A DNA stretch of 23,920 bases from Rhizaria sp. SCN 62-66 (lineage: Eukaryota; Rhizaria, unplaced). Each line of letters begins with the position of its first letter. The stretch's first letter is position 1. The notes under the pieces were generated by a model, which ran no database searches, was not told the origin of the DNA, and was given only the letters and a program-made list of their open reading frames with translations. The translations under genes were made by a program, and so were the position numbers. Location of the stretch: NCBI GenBank assembly GCA_001724265.1, contig MEDY01000424.1, positions 1-23,920 on the forward strand. The letters run 5' to 3'. Below are positions 16,777-23,920 of this stretch, piece after piece.

Positions 16777-19700
16777 ATGAGCTCTAAGCGCAAGAACAAG
16801 AACAAGGCCTCCGCGGCCGTGTCTCGCGACTCTGATGCTCCTTCTGAGTCCGAGATACTCCCTTCCGCGTCCGCTGCTACTGCTGACATGCCCGACAACT
16901 CGGATACAACTGCCGCCGTCTCTGACGCCCCCGCTGCAATCAGGCCGGCCGTCGACGTCGCCCTTGTTCCTGCCTCTACGCTGCCTTCCGACGCCCCCGT
17001 CGCCGCCGCTGCGGCTTCTGCAGCCTCTGACAGCAGCGCGAGTGCGAGCATCACTCTGCCCGCTGAGCCCACTCCTACGAGCGGCAACCACCACCACCAC
17101 CGCAACAGCACGACCACCGAGGACGACGACGACGATGACAGCAGCCACAATGCTGTGCGCGCGCGCAACGGTAGCGGCGCTGGCAGCAACGAACGCGTTG
17201 CCGGTGCCCGCAAAGACTCGATCCCTTTGCTCCCTGCTTCCCCCCCTCGTCCTTCCAACAACGGCCACAGCGCGAACAACGCCGTCAACGCCAGCGCAGG
17301 CGCCACGAACATTGCATCTGTGAACGCGGCGGGCCTCGCCGCGCTTTCAATTAATACCAGCGCCTCGAGCGCTGCGACAACCGCTAACTCTACCATGAAC
17401 GCCACTGCGACCGCTAGCGCCAGTGCGAGCTCGAGCGTGTACAAGGGGGGCTTCATTGCGCCCCCGCGTGCTCTCGTCGCCGTGTTGGATTCCGCCAAGT
17501 CCATCCCGCGCCGCTCCCCTGCGCTACAGCTCGCCACTCTGACACCACGCGGCCTGACTTTCGCACCTGATCCCACCACTACGACGAATAACAACGCCAA
17601 CGCGGCTGCTCAGGCGTCGTGCCACCCGGGTATTGCGCTGGCCCATCTTATCGGTGCTGATCTCTCACAGTACCCCGCTGCGAACGGCAACAGCACGAGT
17701 CCCACGGGTTCCAACAGTGACTGTGCGCGGACGTGTGAGGACGACGACAGTGGGCGAGGCGGCTTAACCTTAGCCGACCGTGCCGTGCGCTGCCCGATCC
17801 CCCTCGCTGCATTCACGAACCCTGCAGTGCTATACAGTGTGTCGACTGCGACTACCGCCAATACCGCTGCCCCCGCCACTGCGGCTTCGACTGCCGCTGC
17901 CACTGCCACTGCGGGCACGAGTACTTGCATTGCTCCAGAGATTAGCGCTCTGCTGGGCGTCGGCGATGTAAGTACCTCGCAGTCGCAGACCAAGTGGGTC
18001 GCGCTCACGCTGCACGTGTATGCGCCCTCAAACGCCTCGTTGGCGCCGCCGCCGATGCCAGTCAGTCATCACAGTAACAACAACAGGGTGTCTGCTGGAC
18101 CGAGTGCTCTTTCGATGAACCCTGCTGCTGTTGCTGCTGTTGTGACCGAGACGTCGCCTCTGGCGAGCACAGGCGCGAGCTCCACTGCAGCCGCTGCTAA
18201 CATCACCGATGGCAACAGCGGCGCACTCCCCAAGTCCAACAGCAACACCAGCTACGGCACGACTGACGCGAGCGGTGCGTACGTTGCGCACAGCTCTGAG
18301 CAGAGCGCGCCTCTGGAGGGCGAGTCCGAGGACGACATCGCGCTGGCGCTGCTGAACCACGGCGAGACGCGTTTCCGCGACCGTAAGCACCGTCCTATCG
18401 TGCTTTTGTTCCAAGACACCGCACTCGCGTTCTTGTACCTCCACTCTCTGCGCTCGCTCCTGCATTGGCACAAGGCGCCCTTAGACAACGCCAGTCTAAG
18501 CACCTCTCAGAGAGCAACGTTCGTGCCTGGCTTGCTGCCGCGCCGCCACTTGCTCTTCGTCAACCCCGCCGGTGGCTCCGGCCGCGCTCTGACCATCCTC
18601 GCCTCCGTGCAGCCGCTTCTGCGCCACTCAAGCCACCTTTTTTCGGTTCACGTCACAACGAGCGCGGGCGACGCCGAGCACCGCGTCGCCGATCCGCAGC
18701 GCACGCCTCTGCGCGCCTTCGATGTTATCGCCGCAGTCTCCGGCGACGGGCTGCTGAGCGAGATCGTCAACGGTGTCATGGCGCGCCCCGACTGGGAGGA
18801 GTTTTTAGGAACCGTGACGTTCGCGCACGTCCCCGCTGGGTCGGGCAACGGACTCGCCGCGTCGGTTGCGCACCGGTCCCGCGAAGCGATCGGCCCGCTG
18901 CCGGCCGCGTTTCTGCTGTGTAAGGGCGCGGCGCGCGCCGTGGACCTGTTCACAGTGCAACAACCGCAGGAGCCGATGCGGTGCGGCTTTCTTTCCGTGT
19001 CCTGGGGCATGGTGTCTGACGCCGACTTCGAGTCTGAGCAGTGGCGGTGCTGTGGCGGGGCGCGTTTCACCGTCTCTGCGCTCGCCCGTATTCTCTGCCT
19101 GCGCAAGTATGAAGCGGTGGTGCAGTTCTTGCCCGCCAACGATGTCACCACGAATGACGGCATCGTGACGCTGGTGCCGGCGCATCCCGACGAAGCTGTC
19201 GAGGGCGGCCTAACTTCAATCGTGGAGGGCGGCTTGACTTTGGACGCAGGCGCCGAGTCGGGGCTGGTGTCGCCGAAGCCGGCGCACGCGACTGCGGTCA
19301 AGTACGGGCCGAGCAAGCGTGGCCATAATAAGGACGCGAGGGGCGAAAGCGTGTCGATGTCGCTCTCCCGCTATAATAGCAGCGGCAAAGATGCGGGCGC
19401 CACTGGCAAGGCTGCGAACGGCAGTCGTTTGGTTCCGATCAGCGGCCGCCGTCAGATGAGCGACGACAACGACGACGATGATGGAGAGGACGCTAACGGG
19501 CGTCATTACCAGCAGCAGCAGCAGCAGCAGCAGCTTGCGAGTCAGCTGCAGTCCGAGGCTGAACACAACCTGACGCAGGCGCAACAGCGGAATAAGATGC
19601 TGCTGTCGTCTGAGCGCAACGCACTGGCGCGTTTCTTGGCCTCGACCAAGAAGTTCACCTCCGCACAGCAACTACTCACAACGACAACGAACGCGAATGG

Positions 19701-20391
19701 TGCTGCGAGCTCTCACACTGCCGCAGACGCCAGTGTTGTCGCAGACACAAGTCTGTTTTCTGGCATCACGAACATCTACAACTCATTCTTCGTCTCTAAC
19801 TCGACCGCGAACTCCTCAAGCAGTCTAAGTACCCCTGCGAAGCCGGATGTAAGTGCGTCCTCGGAGCACTGGGTGAGCATGCACGAGAACGACTTCACCC
19901 TGCTGTGGGGTATGAACGTCTCGCACGCGGCGTCAGACATCCACGCAGGCCCTTACACGGACCTAGGCGACGGGTACTTAGACCTCATGTTCACGCGTGA
20001 CGTCTCGTGCTGCTCGCTTCTGTCGCTGATGCTGTCGATGGAAGACGGCACGCACTTGGACACCAACGCTGCTGATCACAGCAACAACAACAACAATAAT
20101 CATAACAACAATGGCAACAACGCTGCCGGAGTCAGGCCGGGCCCCGGCATCGCCAGCGCGAGCGCCGCTGTGGGCCGCGGAGGCATGGGTTCCATCGCAG
20201 GTTCCTCCCCTGACGACGGCGTCGTGCGTGGACACTCGCAGGACATCCAGTCACTCAAAGTTAAGGCGCTGCGGCTCGACCCCACTCTTGCGTACCGCGA
20301 GTGCGTGGTTGCGCTTGACGGCGAGCGGCTGCCGATGAAGCCACTGGAAGTGCGGGTGTGGCGCAAGGTGCTCAACGTCATCTGCATGTAA
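16777..20391 (+). CDS. Sphingosine kinase, large low-complexity form
   Basis: 1204 residues in one exon. The diacylglycerol-kinase-type catalytic domain starts near residue 590 (LLFVNPAGGSGRA), with the nucleotide-binding SGDG at 655-658, PAGSGNGLA from 686, and the sphingosine-kinase-type segment DFESEQWRCCGGARFTVSAL. The second lobe ends near the C-terminus (WVSMHENDFTLLWGMN, TDLGDGYLDLMFTRD, then CVVALDGERLPMKPLEVRVW). It should phosphorylate sphingosine or a related long-chain base with ATP to the 1-phosphate. Upstream, KWVALTLHVYAP and RPIVLLFQDTALAFLYLHSL resemble the PH-like N-terminal part seen in some sphingosine kinases (weak). Usual length is about 380-650 residues; the excess is an unstructured N-terminus of more than 400 residues and a roughly 200-residue Ser/Asn/Gln-rich insertion (about 830-1025) between catalytic blocks. 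It carries three TAAGTAC-type motifs. Stop TAA. Confidence 0.9.
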   Translation: MSSKRKNKNKASAAVSRDSDAPSESEILPSASAATADMPDNSDTTAAVSDAPAAIRPAVDVALVPASTLPSDAPVAAAAASAASDSSASASITLPAEPTPTSGNHHHHRNSTTTEDDDDDDSSHNAVRARNGSGAGSNERVAGARKDSIPLLPASPPRPSNNGHSANNAVNASAGATNIASVNAAGLAALSINTSASSAATTANSTMNATATASASASSSVYKGGFIAPPRALVAVLDSAKSIPRRSPALQLATLTPRGLTFAPDPTTTTNNNANAAAQASCHPGIALAHLIGADLSQYPAANGNSTSPTGSNSDCARTCEDDDSGRGGLTLADRAVRCPIPLAAFTNPAVLYSVSTATTANTAAPATAASTAAATATAGTSTCIAPEISALLGVGDVSTSQSQTKWVALTLHVYAPSNASLAPPPMPVSHHSNNNRVSAGPSALSMNPAAVAAVVTETSPLASTGASSTAAAANITDGNSGALPKSNSNTSYGTTDASGAYVAHSSEQSAPLEGESEDDIALALLNHGETRFRDRKHRPIVLLFQDTALAFLYLHSLRSLLHWHKAPLDNASLSTSQRATFVPGLLPRRHLLFVNPAGGSGRALTILASVQPLLRHSSHLFSVHVTTSAGDAEHRVADPQRTPLRAFDVIAAVSGDGLLSEIVNGVMARPDWEEFLGTVTFAHVPAGSGNGLAASVAHRSREAIGPLPAAFLLCKGAARAVDLFTVQQPQEPMRCGFLSVSWGMVSDADFESEQWRCCGGARFTVSALARILCLRKYEAVVQFLPANDVTTNDGIVTLVPAHPDEAVEGGLTSIVEGGLTLDAGAESGLVSPKPAHATAVKYGPSKRGHNKDARGESVSMSLSRYNSSGKDAGATGKAANGSRLVPISGRRQMSDDNDDDDGEDANGRHYQQQQQQQQLASQLQSEAEHNLTQAQQRNKMLLSSERNALARFLASTKKFTSAQQLLTTTTNANGAASSHTAADASVVADTSLFSGITNIYNSFFVSNSTANSSSSLSTPAKPDVSASSEHWVSMHENDFTLLWGMNVSHAASDIHAGPYTDLGDGYLDLMFTRDVSCCSLLSLMLSMEDGTHLDTNAADHSNNNNNNHNNNGNNAAGVRPGPGIASASAAVGRGGMGSIAGSSPDDGVVRGHSQDIQSLKVKALRLDPTLAYRECVVALDGERLPMKPLEVRVWRKVLNVICM

Positions 20392-20511
20392 GAGTTTTAT
20401 GATCTGTAGTTCTCAACGTGGGCTAGTGCTTAACAGTCTGGAATGTATTTTTAGTGCTTTTTGTTTATTTGCTTTTGTCCGATCGATATTCGAATGCTTG
20501 GATGGGATTTG

Positions 20512-20526
20512 AATAAAGGGAATAAA
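20512..20526 (+). terminator. Two AATAAA signals of the sphingosine kinase gene
   Basis: Exact AATAAA at 20512-20517 and again at 20521-20526, about 120-130 nt after the stop codon. Confidence 0.6.
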
Positions 20527-20798
20527 CTGAATTTAGAACACCTGAATCAACGGCCGCTTCAGTGATATCTGTTGAATTGTGACAGTTAGGTCAATACAGG
20601 AGGTACACCTGTTACTAGTTCATCAGTTCTGATACGTCCAGATGTGAACAGCATTCAGAATTCTGCCTCTATTCGTAAACTCGGTGATAACCGGGCCCGG
20701 GAAGCCAAGAGCATGAATGACGTTATGACTATTCCCTGAAGTCAACAACCGCGATGGCTCTTTGCGATAAGACTGCGGTAGTCGTTCGGGCGGTGTCA

Positions 20799-20804
20799 TT
20801 TATT
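20799..20804 (-). terminator. AATAAA signal of the helical protein gene
   Basis: TTTATT on the + strand, AATAAA on the minus strand, about 36 nt downstream of the TAA stop at 20842-20840. Confidence 0.6.
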
Positions 20805-20839
20805 GAGCTGTCAGCGTGTCGTGTGCACCGCAGTTCGCA

Positions 20840-23482
20840 TTAATTTTTTTCGCTGCACGGCCGCGTGGCACATCGTGACTCAAACCAACGCAAACGCTCC
20901 TCTGTAAACGGCGGCCCGCCGTCAGTCTGTTCGTCGAATTTAGATAGCAAAGCGTCGTTGTGGCCGCAACACACCACGCGTCCGACTGGCACTGCGCCGC
21001 GCAACAGCGTTGCTGGGCAAGATTTGAAGACAACAAAAACCAGTAAAAGAGTCGAGCTTGGCGAGATCGTGCGTGGTCGTAGCAGCACTGTGCCGGCGGG
21101 GTACGTCAGAGTGTCGATGTCACTCGGGATCGTGTACTGGCCGAACACAGTGTCGGTCTCGGGCAGTGTAATAGGGCGAGGGAAACAAGGTGCGTTAAGA
21201 TCACCGAAAAAAAGAGCGACAAAGGGCGCATCCTCAGCGCGCAAGCCGGGGGGTAAACAGCATGTGTGCTGCTTAACGCCCTGCCACGCTGAGACTGTTG
21301 AGGCAAGATTGAAAAACGCAATATGGCAGTTGAGTTCATCATCGTCACCGTATGCCCCCTCCGTACTAACTACAAGTCGAAACGTGTTTTGCCGGACCTG
21401 GTAAGCGCTACGGGCGCCAAACACAACCATAAGCTCCTTCGTTGACGCCTGATTAGCCAAAAGTGTCTTCTCATTTAGTAGCAGCTGTGCGCGCCGCTGC
21501 AACAGCGACAACGCAGACAGAGACAGTTTACCATAGGCGGACGCTGGCGCGGGCGTGGATACAGACGCCACAGTTGGCAGAGAGCGTGGGAATCCATAAC
21601 CCTCAAGCTCCACCGCAATATACGCGTTGAACGCCTCCTTCCAGCCGCCCTTAAAGCCTTGAGCAAAGCGCGCCACGTCTTCAACCCCGCGCCGCCAGTC
21701 AAAATTTCCGGCCTCGATGAGTGCAAGACGATGTTTGCGCTCGGAATCGGAAAACAGCTTGCTACACTCGGGATCTGCATGCATAAGCAGCAACTCGTGC
21801 AGCACGGGGTTATTGTCGCCGTCAACGAGAGTGCAATCTGCCATCAGCAACAAGTCAAAAACTTTGCACCGCAGTTTGTTGGAGCTGTAGAACTCAACAA
21901 ATCGATTGGTCGGCACGTTTTCGCCTCGCGCGCGCTGCTCCCGCACGGCGTCAGTCTCTTCGCCCGAGATTAGTTTCCTAAGCACACGCAACAGTCGCGC
22001 CGTCATTGTAGTAACGCTGCTGATGTTGATGTGGGTGCTGCTGCTATTCGAGCTATCCAAAACGGCACTGAGCAGGCCTGAAGCAATAAACAGCTCACAT
22101 CGTGACAAATCGGGCATCCATGACACCGCATCATCAGCATTATCAAAGGGAAGTAGCATTGAAGGCCAGGCATCAGCAAGAGCCTCGATCAGCTTCATAT
22201 ACATCGGTAGACATTCACGTGCGCCCAGTGTAGCATTGCTCACCGCAATATAATATTCGTCGTCGATCAGCCAGGCACTCGCGGTCAAGTTGCTCATTGC
22301 ACGGTTCACCAGCACGCACCGCACATTGCGCGGCGGAGGCAACGCTGCCGCAAAGACACAGTGCGCCACAGTACTGGGTCCCTGCAGGAGACGCGTGATA
22401 AAGCAGATGTAGGCGGCGTTGGAGGCCGTCGTCGAATTAAGAAACTCGCGTTTCGCGAGGTCGTTTAACCTCGATTGGGTAAAGACACGCTCGACAACGC
22501 AGGAATCTAAGCATGCACTGCGGTTAAGAATAGCAAACATACTGTGCAGTGTGGCACCAGAGGCATGGTAAATCAGAGTAAATACACGGTCGAACACTGG
22601 GCTGAGGGCGAACGCGGCCAACAGGGCGTTGTGGGCCTCACGGTCACTCGTGTTCTGCCCACTGCCATTGTCGCTATTCTCACGGTCATCGCATTGAAAC
22701 AGAGCGCTTAACAAAGGCACAGCGGCGAAAAACAATTCACGCGAAAGGTGAAACGCATCATTGGGGCCATAGTAACGCATAAGTATGTCTGCCACGACGT
22801 CCACGATGGCGGCCACAGTGGTCATCGGCAGCGGCAAATCGTTGCCGTCACGGACCCCACCTTGATTGAGGACGTCACCGCTACCGCTGCCACAAGCCAT
22901 CAGCATTGCCTCGCACCAAGCCTCAAATGTCTCCACCTTGTGGGAATTAGGCAACGCATCGAACGTGATGTTGTTTCGCATGGACGCCATCAGAGCGTCG
23001 ACGGTGCCGATCCGCTCGGCGCGAGATTGCACCGGAACAGCGGAACGTGCGCAGCAAAAGAGACTGAGCAGGGGCAGGGCAAATAAACCTGTAGTCCCGA
23101 ACCTCTGCGCGTGGAAAGCGGTCAGCAGCGTTGGGAGAAGGTCCGACGTGGAGATAACTGCGCCTGCGTTTGCTGACATCGAACAAGCTCGGAAGATCGT
23201 GGTAATATGCATATGTTGCCAGGATGAAATTTGGACACCATTGCCGCAGTTTTTGGGTGGGCAGAGAGACTGTGTGAGAAACATAACGAAGTTAGACTCG
23301 ACCAAAGTCGCCATAAACTGGTTGGCGAACGCTTTTCCGACCCTTGGGATTTCAGAGCGGATCTCCTCCATTACTATCCGGTATTCGGCGTCATTGTAGT
23401 CGGGTGAGAGTGACATCATGTCGGCTAAGCACCCATTCAACGCCTTATGTGCGTCATCTTTGTGGTTCCTAAAACTAGACAT
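20840..23482 (-). CDS. Helical protein sharing the kinase gene's C-terminal domain
   Basis: 880 residues in one exon from the ATG at 23482 (MSSFRNHKDDAHKALNG). The frame is open 40 codons further up to 23602, but that stretch is AT-richer and atypical, and the chosen ATG has A at -3. Residues 1 to about 600 look all-helical, with repeated Leu/Ala-rich segments such as LLPTLLTAFHAQRFG, ELFFAAVPLLSALFQ and TARLLRVLRKLIS, in the style of armadillo-like repeats; no kinase motif is present. Residues 614 to about 875 (20858-21643) are homologous to the C-terminal domain of the kinase at 1389-4175: FNAYIAVELEGYGFPRSL against FNAHIARVLEESGYPRRL, YPAGTVLLRPR against YPVGTVLMYPR, and CPATLLRGAVPVGRVVCC against CPVGLLRGAVPVGHVLSC. 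Function unknown; sharing the domain with a kinase suggests a common partner or target. I found no TAAGTAC motif in it. Stop TAA. Confidence 0.75.
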   Translation of the reverse strand: MSSFRNHKDDAHKALNGCLADMMSLSPDYNDAEYRIVMEEIRSEIPRVGKAFANQFMATLVESNFVMFLTQSLCPPKNCGNGVQISSWQHMHITTIFRACSMSANAGAVISTSDLLPTLLTAFHAQRFGTTGLFALPLLSLFCCARSAVPVQSRAERIGTVDALMASMRNNITFDALPNSHKVETFEAWCEAMLMACGSGSGDVLNQGGVRDGNDLPLPMTTVAAIVDVVADILMRYYGPNDAFHLSRELFFAAVPLLSALFQCDDRENSDNGSGQNTSDREAHNALLAAFALSPVFDRVFTLIYHASGATLHSMFAILNRSACLDSCVVERVFTQSRLNDLAKREFLNSTTASNAAYICFITRLLQGPSTVAHCVFAAALPPPRNVRCVLVNRAMSNLTASAWLIDDEYYIAVSNATLGARECLPMYMKLIEALADAWPSMLLPFDNADDAVSWMPDLSRCELFIASGLLSAVLDSSNSSSTHINISSVTTMTARLLRVLRKLISGEETDAVREQRARGENVPTNRFVEFYSSNKLRCKVFDLLLMADCTLVDGDNNPVLHELLLMHADPECSKLFSDSERKHRLALIEAGNFDWRRGVEDVARFAQGFKGGWKEAFNAYIAVELEGYGFPRSLPTVASVSTPAPASAYGKLSLSALSLLQRRAQLLLNEKTLLANQASTKELMVVFGARSAYQVRQNTFRLVVSTEGAYGDDDELNCHIAFFNLASTVSAWQGVKQHTCCLPPGLRAEDAPFVALFFGDLNAPCFPRPITLPETDTVFGQYTIPSDIDTLTYPAGTVLLRPRTISPSSTLLLVFVVFKSCPATLLRGAVPVGRVVCCGHNDALLSKFDEQTDGGPPFTEERLRWFESRCATRPCSEKN

Positions 23483-23920
23483 CTTGAGTTGCTCGTTGGT
23501 ATGAATTTGTGAATCAAGAGGTGAGCAAAGCTCTGCACGGAAGTGAAAAAGCAAGACGCGAGTTTGGGAATAAATAATGAAACGTCGAGAATATGGAAAC
23601 AAAGAATGGAATTACAAAGTACGTCGGACATTTGGGATACTCAACAAAACACCAAACGACGATACGAATAAAGAGGCAAACACTGTTTAAGAGGAGACAT
23701 CTTGCCACCACAAAAGAATTTGACCGGTGGTACCATCTATGGTGACATCCTGCGTGCCTCAGATACCGGAAGCTTTTTGACGCGATTCTTTTAACTTTGA
23801 TGATGTCACAACCGACATTTAGCATAAAACACCAAGTCTCACAGGCTCACACTGGGACAAACACCACCCACGGTCGTTTCGGGCGGGTATATAAAGGTGG
23901 CGTTTCCTGTGAACACAGAC
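23483..23920. other. Upstream region of gene 8 and right window edge
   Basis: Probably a divergent promoter between the helical protein gene and a rightward gene outside the window. The minus-strand frame remains open to 23602, but I do not take it as coding. No other gene is visible. Confidence 0.5.
23888..23895 (+). promoter_or_regulatory. TATA box of a rightward gene beyond the window
   Basis: TATATAAA within GGGCGGGTATATAAAGG, 25 bp from the window edge. The GC-rich surroundings make it a good core promoter candidate reading rightward; the gene itself is not visible. Confidence 0.55.

Larger units (their letters stand above)
20392..20839. other. Spacer between convergent genes 7 and 8
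   Basis: It holds polyadenylation signals for both genes: AATAAA on + at 20512-20517 and 20521-20526, and on - at 20804-20799. The middle (about 20530-20790) shows nothing I can assign. Confidence 0.65.

Noticed and set aside
23483-23602. 40-codon N-terminal extension of the helical protein
   Set aside because: AT-richer, atypical composition, and the ATG at 23482 has a good context; the upstream frame is probably leader.

Overview
The window is nuclear DNA of a GC-rich, intron-bearing, flagellated unicellular eukaryote. The signs are seven spliceosomal introns that restore reading frame, TATA boxes, AATAAA signals, long single-residue tracts (Ala, Asn, Asp, Gln) and two genes for axoneme-type proteins. 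I cannot name the lineage; a zoosporic fungus or another free-living flagellate would fit.

Layout, left to right. (1) 3-1073 (+): 3' part of an Ala/Ser/Gly-rich protein. (2) 1389-4175 (-): a three-exon kinase gene. It encodes an MLKL-like N-terminal four-helix bundle, a TKL-type kinase domain with its catalytic residues present, a Pro-rich linker and a C-terminal domain I do not recognise; two in-frame TAG codons lie in the helical bundle. (3) 4176-5829: AT-richer spacer with a diverged repeat pair, a CA microsatellite and a relic of the same C-terminal domain. (4) 5830-7227 (-): guanylate-kinase/PhnN-like P-loop protein ending in a Dpy-30 motif. (5) 7670-14802 (+): four-exon gene for a 2202-residue low-complexity protein with acidic tracts and an RGG tail. 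(6) 15124-16270 (-): three-exon MORN protein resembling radial spoke head protein RSPH1. (7) 16777-20391 (+): oversized sphingosine kinase. (8) 20840-23482 (-): helical, possibly ARM-like protein with the same C-terminal domain as the kinase. A TATA box at the right edge points to another + strand gene outside.

How the genes relate. Genes 2 and 8, plus the relic between 5361 and 5489, form a local family linked by one C-terminal domain. Since one member carries a necroptosis-effector-like N-terminus, this is the best candidate here for an undescribed signalling or cell-death system. Genes 4 and 6 suggest the organism builds a flagellum. Genes 1, 4, 5 and 7 (numbered as above) share a second layer: a short nucleotide motif, TAAGTAC(C) or its reverse complement, that recurs far above chance and is read in different reading frames, so it is conserved as DNA or RNA and not as peptide. 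All seven introns use GTACG donors, so the many exonic GTAAGTACC sites are not used as donors in these models.

The main uncertainty is whether the two kinase TAG codons mean a nonsense-damaged gene or a nuclear code that reads UAG as an amino acid, probably Gln.
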